Assembly (NCBI GenBank): GCA_022747635.1
Contig: JAKTNV010000001.1
Span: 19,835,072-19,899,071 of the forward strand
Source of the DNA: Hetaerina americana
Taxonomy: Eukaryota > Arthropoda > Insecta > Odonata > Calopterygidae
Length of the DNA: 64,000 nt
Reading direction: 5' to 3'
The notes under the pieces are model-generated. The model saw nothing but the letters and a program-made list of their open reading frames with translations. It was not told the origin of the DNA and ran no database searches. Positions within the stretch are counted from its first letter, which is position 1; the number at the start of each line of letters is the position of its first letter. Below are positions 1 to 10,560 of the stretch, piece by piece. A program made the position numbers and the translations under genes.

Positions 1-34
1 GCTTTGCAGCCGCCGGCAACCTCAGCATCTACCG
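1..34 (+). CDS. Possible 3' end of a coding exon with splice donor
   Basis: The window opens with GC-rich sequence that stops at CCG|GTGAGT, a textbook animal 5' splice site at 35-40, and then turns AT-rich at once. One frame reads FAAAGNLSIYR with the last codon split after two bases (phase 2); a second frame is also open. The family cannot be told from 11 residues. If this is real, the gene runs left to right and much of the window may be its intron. A 25-bp micro-exon beginning after the CAG at 7-9 is an alternative. Donor quality is seen directly; coding status is inference. Confidence 0.42.
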
Positions 35-2701
35 GTGAGTTGAAAAATTTTCATTATTCTAATTAGGTTTTCGCAAAATAGTCTGGGAAAAATTGAGCAT
101 TCGGAACGTTGGAAAAGCGCGCATATTTATATAGCGATTGGACGTTGAACATAATGAGTTCAACCTCCAGATTGTCGGAAATATGTCGAATGAAATATTT
201 ATACGCCAGTTTATTATATTTGAGATTGATGAGAATAACTTATAGCTAAGAAATCTTCATAGGTCACAATAATATTAGCAGTATTAAGCATATTACCCGC
301 TCAAATGCTGAATGACTTTGTTATCATTCATAACATTTCAATTGGAAATTTCACCACGATTAATTTTTCTATATTCCTATCAGTTTCTTGTATTTGACCA
401 AAAAGTTGAACTCAAGAACAAAAGTATATACTTACGTAGATCATGATTTGTCTGTGATACCATTGAGGGATTTCAGTTTAGCATGTGAGCTAACAAAAGA
501 ATAAGAGGACCTAATTAGGCTTAAGACACATTCCTGAAGATCTTTGAGAGTTTTCAATGAATTGGAATTGTATTTAGCCGTATTAAAACAGAGAGAGAAT
601 TTTATTATAACATAAACTTGGAACGTAAGAGCACAAATATTCGGTTGTAAGGAAGTAAATTTAAATTTGATTATATACAAAATTGAGGTCAGACCTTCTG
701 ATACGTATGTAATGTATCAATCGTTACTAATTTTAAAACCGATGTTCCACATTAAAATGATTTTGCGAATTTAAGGGTGAGATAATGGTATTTGAAACAA
801 AATAGTTATGAAAAAATACTCTTTCAAAGAAGTTTGTAACTTAAGGGTATAACTTGGGGTATACTAGGCGTCTTTCGTTTATAACCTGCATGTAACTCAC
901 TTAAGAAATGCATAAATTTAAAATGAAAGACATCATTATAAAGTTTATTGAATTCCTCAAATGAACATGAATATTTAAGATGCGTCAGTTTTGCGTGTTA
1001 CATTTTCGGAATATTCAGCTTATTTGAGTTTTACACGATAAGGAGCAATTAAATAATGGATGACTCATGTTTATGCTCACCATTCTGCCCTTCTACGTGT
1101 CCCTACGTGTCCCTATGGTGATGTTAAATGCATGTCATTCCATGCTTGGCTTCGAGAGGCCGTGTGCAATTAATACAATGATGCCTCATCGTTTTACCAG
1201 AAGTAACACCCTCTGACTTATTGATAAAATATTTTGCCTAGAAATACATATGTATTTTAGAATGATGATTTCAGCACATTGCTGCGTTAACTTTCGTTCA
1301 TGCGATTGATTAGTCTCTAAATAATTAAATCGATCGCTCAGGTATCTCCTTAATTTTCCCATGCAAAGAGTAGTTTATTTACTCGTTAAATTAAAATTTT
1401 AATTTGGAATTGTGTTAATGTTTAATATTGCATTCATTATCTACAATTATCTTCATTCAGTCGAGCATATTTTACTTACTGTCAGCACATCCCTTTATTT
1501 AGCGTCTGATGAGTTATTTTTTATGTGTTGGCTATAGACATTGGCAGTTTTTAATTTATTTTCAATTCAAAGCCCGTCCAAGGTCATATTACGTAGATAA
1601 GTGATATTCATGTACATTCGATTATCCAACGCCGTAGAATGAATAGCGTTTACGTGTAATTGTCGACATAGGATACGTTTTGCATACAAAATTTCAGCAC
1701 TTTTATTTCTCTAGCTTTTAATACAATTGCGGAAAGTTTGATCTCACTAGAGCGTAATTTCACATTCTTAAACTGAAAATTAGCAACCTCAATTATCATT
1801 TCCCTTTTGACACCATATGGCCATCCCGTTTTTAGCTGTGTTTTTATGTGTTCATTTGCACTCAAGCAATTCGACGAATAGGGTGATTGACGACCCTAGT
1901 TATTGAATGGTTGCGTCGACATGAATTTAAACCGGGTCGCATAACCATAAGCGGTGACCGTTAACTTTTGTAAGCGTTCGTTGAAATTGCTCATCGGCCA
2001 CAATCGTCCTACCGTCGTTATGGTTAATGACGATTTGACGATCTCATCTACGCAGGGTGCGTATAAGGCTTTTAGTGCTCACTCATAGGCAGGAATGGGA
2101 CGTGAAATCGATTCCCGGACCGTTTTAAGGAACCTGCCTCATCAGGATGGAGGCTATTGTCGATACACTTCCTCCCATTGTTGTGGGCGAGAGAAGACGG
2201 GCGAAATTTTATATCGCCCCCTCCCCCCTCCCACCTCATCACCTCTTTTACGTCACGGACGGGGATGTTGGGTGACAAATGAAGTGTTTACGACCCTTGA
2301 GGGGCAAGTATCTCTACTGCTGCGGGCGTCTGGACTGGGAGTTGTTTCGCAACCTTCCTTCGAGTTATGCTTTTGTCCACCCCATACCCAAGTCCACTCG
2401 CAGTCATCGCAGCTCGCCATACGCCGTCCTCCAGCCGGGTGTATCATCAGCAGTACGTTCGAAATCGTTCATTTTCTTGCAGTTTTAGTCCATCGTGACA
2501 GGATGTTTAATGGCCAGAACACCTAGGTAGGAGGGAAGCCATTGTCAAATTATTTGATGACGTTTTTCAGGGTTCGAAAGTACGTATTCATACTGCGTAT
2601 TAAAATAGCGTTCGTTTTCGACGAGTATTGCGCTTGTACCTACTAGTATTACGCGTTGTTAAAACTTTAATTTCTACATTCAGATTGCGTATTGTGCAAC
2701 G
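35..2701. other. Unannotated AT-rich stretch, possibly intron
   Basis: No recognisable gene. Open frames at 441-680, 1650-1865 and 2072-2526 match no family I know and lack convincing starts or splice signals. The segment at about 2090-2530 is richer in GC and open in several frames on both strands, as expected of GC-rich noncoding DNA. A 10-bp direct duplication (CTACGTGTCC) occurs near 1093-1112. Confidence 0.5.
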
Positions 2702-2746
2702 AACCAACGTGAATGTCACGGCCTTGCCGTGAAATTCACGTTGGTT
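2702..2746. repeat. Inverted repeat, 21-bp arms, 3-bp loop
   Basis: Arms 2702-2722 and 2726-2746 (AACCAACGTGAAT...) are complementary with a single mismatch around the 3-nt loop CTT, so either strand can fold into a tight hairpin. No other copy was noticed in the window. It may be the core of a foldback element; no function can be assigned. Confidence 0.8.
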
Positions 2747-3149
2747 GACGGCACCCAATAACAATTTTTTAATGAAGTTACTTGGGACAATGGACACCTC
2801 GTTATCCTGTCAAGGGTTTGGGATTCCGGAATAAGCTGGTTAGAATTTTTACACAAGTATCTTACCCTGCCGATCGCCGCATGGACTTGTAGGATATGGT
2901 ACGACAGGGTGGTGTAATAGTGGCATTATCACCAAGAGAAGTAACCGAGAGTTGAGGTCATTAGTATCATTAGGAGTGCATACTTAGATAGTTTGGTGTA
3001 GGTAGGACAGTCAGGGAACGGTGGAAGGGAACAGTGGTGAGAAGCCCGGCGAAGACATTAACCTACTCCATTAACGAATAATAGAAAGGGGTTCACACAA
3101 TTTTAATGTCGAATACTGACAGATAGCATACTCACTTCACTTGAAGTGC

Positions 3150-3275
3150 TCTTCGCATGACACCCATGTAGGGATCGGGATTACCTTGAAAAATCCTATC
3201 ACTGCCGCGATTCAAACCGGGGTCTCTGGGTGGGAAGCCCTTAAGCTAGCCACCGTACCAATCCAATCACTTATG
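3150..3275 (-). repeat. Degraded tRNA-derived SINE, reverse orientation
   Basis: Read on the minus strand, this has a tRNA-like head with a B-box-like GGTTTGAATCG (near 3211-3222), followed by a segment containing GATTTTTCAAGG that resembles the GTGATTTTTCGGG stretch of the better SINE at 24618. It is an old copy with many differences. No intact Pol III promoter is evident because the A box is poor. Confidence 0.5.
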
Positions 3276-5201
3276 GAAGAGGTGGAGAGAATGACCAGTT
3301 GTTGAGGGTGATTAGTCATTGTTATCATTCGTTATAATTATATTTTGCCAGTCGTAGATACTTGAGTTTCGAGTAAATACAATAGTAAAACACGATTTTG
3401 TCATCTTATTTATTATCTGGCATCAACATGTTGATGGTTATATCTGCCATTAAAATCCATGTCCTGATTTTTACGCTGCGTATATACTCCTAATTAGTTC
3501 TATTAATTGTGAGCAGTAGATATTGTTTAATGTGATGATTATTCATTGTATAACGGAATTTTCGGGTAATATTTTATGTTTTCATCACGCCGAGTTGGAT
3601 TCTTAATGTCTTAGTCAAATGACGTGAAAATTTTACATTTTATGAATTAAACAATTATATTTTTCTTCTGCTTTGGCTTAAATAATCGCAATAAAATTGT
3701 TTAATTCTGAAATCCTTTCATGAAAAATATAAATCTATGCAAAACGTTTCTGAAAGATGAAATTTAAACCTATTTGTGCCAAGGAATTAAATAAATACTA
3801 AGTCAAAGTCAAACTGTAGTTTTTTGTCCGAATCTAAACCCCTCTTCTTCCACAATATCCAACAGTTTGTCTTATCATATATGTTTCGGTCGGCTCCTTT
3901 ACGATATATCGATCCGATGAGTGTCAAAATACACCTTTGGTATCTTAAAGAGGAAATGATGTTTTAGCCGTCCTTGGCCAGTTAAGGTTCTCAGGATCCC
4001 TAGATAGACTTTCTACGTCATATCAAATGTTGCAATAGCAGGTGCAATTGATTCTCAAGATTTGCATTGCCAATTGAATTAGTTTCTTTACATATTCAAA
4101 AGTTTTCATGTGATCTATACCACCTGTAGGTGTTTCCGGAGGAGTATGTACAATACATGTGTATATGACTCTATCCTTGATCTTTTTTCGCATTCATTGC
4201 CTCCTCTATCACCGTATGAGTTCCTGAACTTCATTACATAACCACCGTGCACGTGGATATGATGATAAAATAACAGATTCAGAATTTTATGGAAATTCCT
4301 TTAACGAATTATCTTACAGATAGGTCAAAAATTGGCGACGCAAATTTAAGAGAATTGATATTTGCATGTGGTGGGTGATGACTAGCCAATATGGACAACT
4401 TTATGAAAATTTGGTAGGCGTAAATTATTTTTTTTGAAGCAAATCTACATTAACCCCCTGCCAAAAACTATTTGGGCCATGCTCCAGTAGATGTGAACGA
4501 CTTATGAGTCTAATGAGTGACCTTGATCGTCTTTTAAGTATCGCATTTAATGTTAACTAAACATTTCAACCCTCGGCTTCCGGCTCGGCTTGGTTTAGGT
4601 CGCAGTTTTTTCCTATTTTTTTTCCTTTATTGCTCTCAATTAGAACGAGACCTTGAATGAGTATGGAGTGAAGAATTTTAAAAGAGTGAAGGGGCCAAAT
4701 TTCCCAAAATAAATGACAAAAGAAAGTTATAAATAGTAAAATATAAGCTATAGAGTAGCATGTCTAGACTAAGAAGTAAAGAAAATATTAGAAGTTAAAT
4801 GACATGATGTACCATTACTACGGGGTAATAAAAGGCGAACACTTTATACCAAGTCACCTAGTTAATGTGTATTCGATTATTGCTTTATCTAACCCATATT
4901 TCATTGTTCCTGTTACTTGCGGCAATGATATTAGCTCGCCCGGCACGCAAATGAAATTCTTTTAAACTTAGCATACTTGTATGTAATCTGTTGCTAAAAT
5001 GATTTCAATTACTTAAACTACGAGCAATTTTTATAAGTAACTCATTAGACGAGTAATTTTAACGGTGATACGATTTCACGTATCTCTGATTGACCTGTTG
5101 AGTACCATTTACTTATGCATGTTGAACCCTTTATTCTTATATACGGAAAAATTTAATCATTCAATATTATAGTTATATTTTTTTAAGGGATTTACCCTTA
5201 T
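3276..5201. other. Unannotated AT-rich stretch
   Basis: No open frame of useful length and no recognised repeat. I see nothing beyond AT-rich, presumably intronic or intergenic sequence. Confidence 0.5.
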
Positions 5202-5355
5202 GGGCTCGTGGTAGTACTTTTGGTTGAGTGATGAGCTATTGACTGGAGAATGCGGGTTCGATTCCGGGTGACATATCTGGGCACATTCAGCTTTACTCTA
5301 GCTAAGTGATATTTCAGGCATCGGATCTTATTTGAGAAACCATCAGGGAATTAGA
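5202..5355 (+). repeat. tRNA-derived SINE copy
   Basis: The head carries a perfect B box (GGTTCGATTCC, 5255-5265) with a degraded A-box region upstream. The body holds TCTGGGCACATTCAGCTTTA and AAGTGATATTTCAGG, matching in order the copies at 7245, 9158 and 24618. It ends near GAGAAACCATCAGGG, corresponding to GGGAAACCATAACCGG in the 24618 copy. It is diverged and has lost the 3' tail. Confidence 0.75.
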
Positions 5356-5391
5356 TATAACACCATACTCCGATGCGTTGATTAGTACGAG

Positions 5392-5821
5392 ATGAGCCTT
5401 GCCCCCGGGTTGATAACTGTGATTTTTTTTATTTCCCTCTGGTGGTGCTCCGAATACCAAGGCTTAATCGACATTCAGCAAGGATGTTGCGAACACTGTT
5501 ATGGCGCCTTCTACTCCACGTTTAATGCCAAGGTCGTCGCCGAAAGCCAGAAATCCGATGCCCAGAGTGTTTAGTGACGACGCAATTAGTGCGCCTTTTG
5601 GCTCATCGGTCGTAAAAACGGCAGCCGGTCCCGAATGGTCGATCGTGTTCGACGGGTCGAAATTGTTTTCACGGTGTGCGTTGGACTCTCAGATACGTGT
5701 ACCTGAGGGTAAAAATCTCCCGGCGCATCAACCAACCGTGGAGGGAGTAAATTGTTTCACGCGTTCGTGGGTCAAAGATGGTAGGCTACGAACTTATTTG
5801 GTGAAAGTGAAGAACAAATAA
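5392..5821 (+). other. Overlapping open frames of unknown nature
   Basis: Two overlapping plus-strand frames, 5392-5574 (60 codons) and 5501-5821 (106 codons), lie just after a SINE in a locally GC-richer patch. The longer frame ends ...GRLRTYLVKVKNK and is followed by A-rich DNA. I recognise no domain, signal peptide or membrane segment. Either a fragment of an unknown gene or chance openness in CpG-containing DNA is possible; I favour chance. Confidence 0.18.
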
Positions 5822-7062
5822 AAAAATTCCCAAGTTCTCACGTTTACAAGGACATTGGGTTCATTTCAGTTCGAAATGTGAAAGTGATAAATTTATGGGA
5901 AATCCCATTTTTTACACAGATTGACGTAAGCGTACTTATTTCAAACATGAATTATTCAAAAAAAGCATATACTATTGTGAACAACAATATCACAGCGGCA
6001 TTTGTATTTAAAAACATACATAAATCAAATGCATTACAAAATTTTGTAAATTTTATAAAATGAAAATAAAGAAATATCCGTTCTCGTTTCTAATACGTGA
6101 ATGAAGTACGATGAAACGGAAGCAAGAAATGAAATTTTCGTTTAGTTGTCAAATATAAATAAATGGCTATCAAAAATGCTGTTTATTAAATATAATGCAT
6201 AGTATGAGCGTAATAGTTGAAAATAATTGTAATTTCGTTTATATTATACAAATAACATCAAATACTGAGTGTGATTGTATCATAATATTATTTTAGCTAA
6301 TTATTATCGAGCTTATTAACGCTATAATATATTTTCTGTTAACACTACTGTAACGATCATTTTTATAACTAAACAGATCAGTGGGCTGCTTGAACTTCTG
6401 ATCGATATTGTTAGGTAGACGATGTCCCTTCTTGGTGTATCCTTCGATTCCCTTCATTATTTTGCAATCAAAATTGTAAATCTAGTTTCTAGTCCCAGTC
6501 CAGTCAGGAAGGGAGGACGTAGTATAATAGATAAGGAACAAACTTGAGGAGTATGTGGTGCCATATGGTACCATATTGGTGTGCCATATGGACCTTCTCG
6601 TGGATATGTAGTTAAGTCGAAATTACTTTATGAATATACAGATCTTCCAAACATTAATGCAGCAAAAATTCAGCAAACATGCAAAAAAAGCGACCTAATT
6701 ACGATACAACCTTTAGTTGCTGCCTCAATGATACCCCAACACTTAAAGAAACGATCGTAATCCTTTGAAACCTTGGCAAACACTAAGCTAACTATTTTGG
6801 CCAATGAGGACCACTATAAGTATGCAAGTATGTTTTGGAAAGAAATAAATATCAGTAAAATAATAATAATTAAATTCCCATGTGAAATGGTATTTGTATT
6901 TGTAAAATTAGAAAAAAATATTTATAGCAAGTCATATTGCAACACATTTACTTTCGATGTATTTAATACTGTTTGCTTGAAATTTTTTTGTGGAACTCCT
7001 AATGCTTTAGCAACCTGAAAACTGGCTATTTCTACCTTAAAAGGACTGTTAGACTGTTTACA
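5822..7062. other. Unannotated stretch with a small CCATATGG cluster
   Basis: No gene recognised. A local cluster at about 6551-6592 repeats GTGCCATATGG and contains the palindrome ATGGTACCAT. It is too small to interpret. The rest is AT-rich with short random frames. Confidence 0.45.
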
Positions 7063-7102
7063 GCATTAATTTCTCACGACTCTAGTTGTGAGAAATTAAT
7101 GC
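7063..7102. repeat. 40-bp near-perfect palindrome
   Basis: Fifteen-base arms GCATTAATTTCTCAC (7063-7077) and the exact complement (7088-7102) flank a 10-nt centre in which ACT and AGT also pair, so almost the whole 40 bp is self-complementary. It is cruciform-capable. Terminator, foldback remnant or protein-binding dyad are all possible. Confidence 0.85.
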
Positions 7103-7244
7103 GGTTCAATTTAATCCCACCCCCGTAACAGCGTTTACTTCTCGTGAATTTTCCATTGGCGAAAATTTTGTTTAAATTTATGTGCCCATCAATAGCTATG
7201 ACGCTGTCACGGAAATTGATACATCTGATGGATAAAGAAGAACC

Positions 7245-7370
7245 GTATTGGTCCAGTTAGCAGAGCTCTGGACTACTAACCAGGGGACCCGAGTTGAATT
7301 TCGATTGACGCCTTTGGGCACCCTCTTCTTCTAGGATAAGTGATTTTTCGGGTATTAGATCCTCTAGGAA
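7245..7370 (+). repeat. tRNA-derived SINE copy
   Basis: GTCCAGTTAGCAGAGCTCTG and GACTACTAACCAGGGGACCC align with the tRNA-like head of the 24618 SINE. The B box is degraded (GAGTTGAATTTCG). The body TTTGGGCACC...AAGTGATTTTTCGGG and GATCCTCTAGGAAA is well preserved. Confidence 0.72.
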
Positions 7371-8326
7371 AGGATACGGGAAGAACAAAGAAAGGATCTG
7401 GCCACTCTCATAACCATGTCAATGTGGGAGTTTCGCACGCCGTATATGGTAGCACAGTATTATTATCTGTGTGTGATCTATCCTCATTTATATCAAACAA
7501 GCCTTTATGCCGAATTGTGTTGGTTTACTAAACTGATGGTATGGCATAAGTGAAAAATGCAGAGGAAGTTGGTGAAGTTGATGTAATGGTAATTCAGGCC
7601 CGGGATTTGGAATTGGATATGATAGAAGAAAAGATATACAAGGAATCTCAGAGAAGGTGCAGCAGTTTACCTACCTTGAACTTGTTTTGGAACAAGATTG
7701 TTAAAAAAATAAAGACAAAAGAAGAATTTCACAAGACAAATACGCCTTCATAAAGAAGATAACAGGGACATTGAGTAAGGATATTTAGGAAATATTAGTA
7801 AAAACTTTGATATGGAGCGTTAATTTGTTCGACTTAGAAAATTTGTTGTTGAAGAGAGATCGAAGGCTTTTGAGCTAAGGTTATGGATAAATTTATGAAA
7901 GGTAAATTTGGCAAAAAGTAATAAAACGGAGTGCTAGGCTCGGATGTAGAGGAGAGGGGGGAAAGCAAAAAATAATGGAAAGGTAGAGGCAGAGTATTTT
8001 TATTGAGAATGAAATGCTGAAAGGTACTGTGATGTATAGGAAAGAAAATTAGACAAGCCAGTTATGAGGGAGGAAAATGCTAGATATTCTGGACAAATCG
8101 AAATCAGATGAGAGGAAAACATGAGGAATCGAATAATAGTTAATTTTTACGCGTATTGTGAGGTTGGCTCTTTTTAGGCGAGACCAAGAAATGTAGGAGG
8201 GGAAATGTTCTCGGAATCATCATCAGATGTAGTAACAGGTAATCCTTTATGGGTGAAGACGCCAGTGCTCTGGGAAGAACTCTGTGGTGCGGATTCCCCT
8301 CTGATTGTTAAGATTTGTTAAGAAAA
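7371..8326. other. Unannotated stretch, purine-rich part
   Basis: From about 7550 to 8100 the plus strand is purine-rich and Lys/Glu-coding in places (7550-7753 is open for 67 codons). This could be a badly decayed LINE, given the LINE tail at 8452, but I could not align it to any recognised motif. No host gene seen. Confidence 0.35.
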
Positions 8327-8451
8327 AATGACACCCAAGCAGTGACGAAATACTTCGTAAAGAAAGGTTTGAAAGTAAGGGAAATTCATGCCGACTCTCT
8401 GAACACTCTGGATTGGATTAGCATTGAATGGACACATACTCGTAGTATGTG
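8327..8451 (+). pseudogene. Mariner-family transposase N-terminal HTH relic
   Basis: An in-frame stretch reads AVTKYFVKKGLKVREIHADS followed by LNTLDW. This fits the N-terminal helix-turn-helix of mariner transposases of the type with a 'V.K..V.KGL...EIH.D...TL' signature, the region that binds the terminal repeats. Only about 40 codons remain before a stop, and the catalytic domain is absent. It is followed directly by a LINE 3' tail (8452), so the original element was broken or overwritten. Family membership comes from motif resemblance, not alignment. It differs clearly from both complete mariners in this window. Confidence 0.6.
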
Positions 8452-8495
8452 ACCATCCAAAACCTTCCTTAAACTGTTAACTATGAAATAATAAT
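8452..8495 (+). repeat. LINE 3' tail, isolated
   Basis: The stretch beginning CCATCCAAAACCTTCCTTAA and ending in AATAATAATC matches the tail found at the end of LINE relics at 17661, 28796, 40783 and 49951. It marks the 3' end of a plus-orientation copy that has lost its coding region. Confidence 0.62.
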
Positions 8496-8689
8496 CACCA
8501 ATCATCGTGAAGAATGAGATGTCGAAATCAATTGTTCTTGCTCCATCTCTCTCACCTCAATTCAGCTTCAGGAACATTCTGTCCGCGTTACACCTTGGGG
8601 TTCGTAAGTTCCCGTATGCTCCATTGCTACGTGATGTAATCATCATCGAGTCTCGCGACGCATTATTTACGTAAAATAAAAACGCACAG

Positions 8690-8890
8690 ACTCTCGGCTT
8701 CCGATCACGCGCGGCGTGGACCGAAGCCGGCCCCCGGCGGTGGCGCACGTGCGCTCGCCGCCCGGCAACTTTTTATCGCGTGCCAATCTCCGTTCCTTTT
8801 GCGGTCGACCGATTTCCCGGTCATGCGAGCGTGAGCGTCGTCGCTAATCGATTTCCGCCGCGCGCGATGAAATAAAGGAGTCGTGCAATG
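8690..8890. promoter_or_regulatory. CpG-rich patch, possible promoter or first exon
   Basis: About 200 bp with many CpG dinucleotides (CACGCGCGGCGTGG, CCGCCGCGCGCG) stands out from the AT-rich surroundings. No TATA box or clear coding frame is visible. In invertebrates such islands may be promoters, 5' UTRs or simply unmethylated relics. Function is inference. Confidence 0.25.
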
Positions 8891-9157
8891 CGTGTGTTTG
8901 CGATTCAGAGAGCTAGCTCATCCTAGACAGTGTGCGTGCGTGGGACCTAGAGGTCTCTCCAACTTGGATGACATCGTTCGCACCATTGCAGGAGGTGCGC
9001 CCCGTTTTACTTTCCTAACACAAAGTTTTCTGTCGAAGTTTCATCAAATCTAGCCCTAAGCCATGGGGAACACACATAATATATTGTTCCTAAGGTGTGT
9101 TTTGTGTCTTATTTGGCAAAAAATCACCTTTCCCAATCAAATATATAAGCCGAAAGT

Positions 9158-9305
9158 GGGAGTACGTGATAGTTTAATGAGTAAAGCGTTGGATATTTGA
9201 CTGGAGAGTCCGGTTTCAATCCCGGTTGACGGAACTGGGCACCTTCAGCTTAAATCTAGTTGTGTGATTTTTCAGGTACCAGAATTCCTTGGAATCCACA
9301 TTCTG
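9158..9305 (+). repeat. tRNA-derived SINE copy
   Basis: GTTTAATGAGTAAAGCGTTG and ACTGGAGAGTCC match the tRNA-like head. The B box is GGTTTCAATCC (9212-9222). The body CTGGGCACCTTCAGCTTAAA and GTGATTTTTCAGGTACCAG follows in the expected order. Confidence 0.78.
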
Positions 9306-10129
9306 GTGTGTGAATTCCGTACGCCATTGTGCTCGGTACTACGTTAGATCCATCCTCAAACTAACCTTAGGGCTGGTTACTGTGGTGGTGCTATGATGCC
9401 GGAAGTATATGTAGATGACAACTGCAAAGGTTAATAGTTGCATTACAATGCATCTTAATTTGATTAAACTCATGTGACTACAAAATTCGTATTCAATAGT
9501 TTGGCGTCACCGTTAGGTATTTTAGAGTATAAATATTTAACTCGTACTGAAATTTGTTCGAAATATAGTACCAGCATATAGTATTAGGATTTTTTTTCAC
9601 AAAATCACAACACTCAAATATTCATCAAAAGATTTTTTCGTCGCAAGACGTATTGATTTGATGAAGAAATAAATAAGAGTTAATGTATTTCTTCAAAAAT
9701 GAAAAAATACGGTAATTTGTGGCAAATACATATGGTTAAATAAAGTACTCTTCACGTAGAAACGCTACGTAGGAACGCCAGGACCAAATACGCTGAATCC
9801 ATATTGACGTCTGTTTTTGATGCTGCCATAACGAAATTAGTACTTTGAACATGTAGCGTCTATTTAAAAAGACGTTGTTCTCCAAAAAATCTTTGGCTCT
9901 TTACATTTTGGCTCGGATATTTTTCATTCATTTCGTTCGAAAAATTTGTGCATGCTCTGCTTGATGGTATTGCTGGTATTCTATCAGTTAAGGTAGTTTT
10001 AGTATTGATACAGACTGTAACACTATGCTACCAAATATTTCGTGGCCCCTACTAGCAAAAAAACTTGACATCCGAAAGTACAATACCAATTCCGCATACT
10101 ATTATTTTTTACCTTTTTTCCGTTCAATA
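9306..10129. other. Unannotated AT-rich stretch
   Basis: No open frame or repeat recognised. Confidence 0.45.
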
Positions 10130-10560
10130 GTCTATCCTTTTCCTACCCCTCACTTCCTTGCCCACGGTTTTACCTCTGCCACAGTCTTCAACATCCCATT
10201 GCCGATCAAAATGCTTCTCATCCACCTTCTTGTCTCATTTGGATTTCTCCTAAATCTCCCTTCTCGTCCCCCCCCATACCTAGCCCATCCTCATTTGTTT
10301 TCCGTTCCCTCCACTTCACCTTCTCAACCACGCCCACATTTCATAAGTCTCCACTCTACGCCTTTTGCCTTGCTTCAATTACCAAGTTTCCGCGCCGTAC
10401 AAAACCAAGCTCCATGTCAAAGTTTAAAGGAGCCTTTTCTTAACAACAATACCCAAATCCCTGTCATCGATCATCTCCTTGTGAAAGCTACTTTTTCTAG
10501 CATAATTATTCTTATAATGTCAACGGTAGGTACTTTTACCATCTTTGCCCAAAACCCTTC
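10130..10560 (-). pseudogene. LINE relic, C-terminal part of ORF2
   Basis: On the minus strand, in drifting frames, one reads KVAFTRR*SMTG, then LVLYGAETW-like sequence, then YEMWAW followed by a KWRERKTNED-like segment, then WDVEDC. This is the order of motifs in the C-terminal region of non-LTR retrotransposon reverse transcriptases (ALAKEAF.RR..LLTG / LYGAETWTL / FEMW.WRRM.KV.W). At least three frame changes and stops separate them, so it is dead. The 197-codon plus-strand open frame covering the same bases is an antisense shadow. The same family occurs at 17.7, 20.0, 20.8, 28.8, 40.8, 49.4 and 52.1 kb. Confidence 0.7.

Noticed and set aside
2072..2526. 143-codon frame as a gene
   Set aside because: Frames are open on both strands over the same GC-rich block and none shows a domain.
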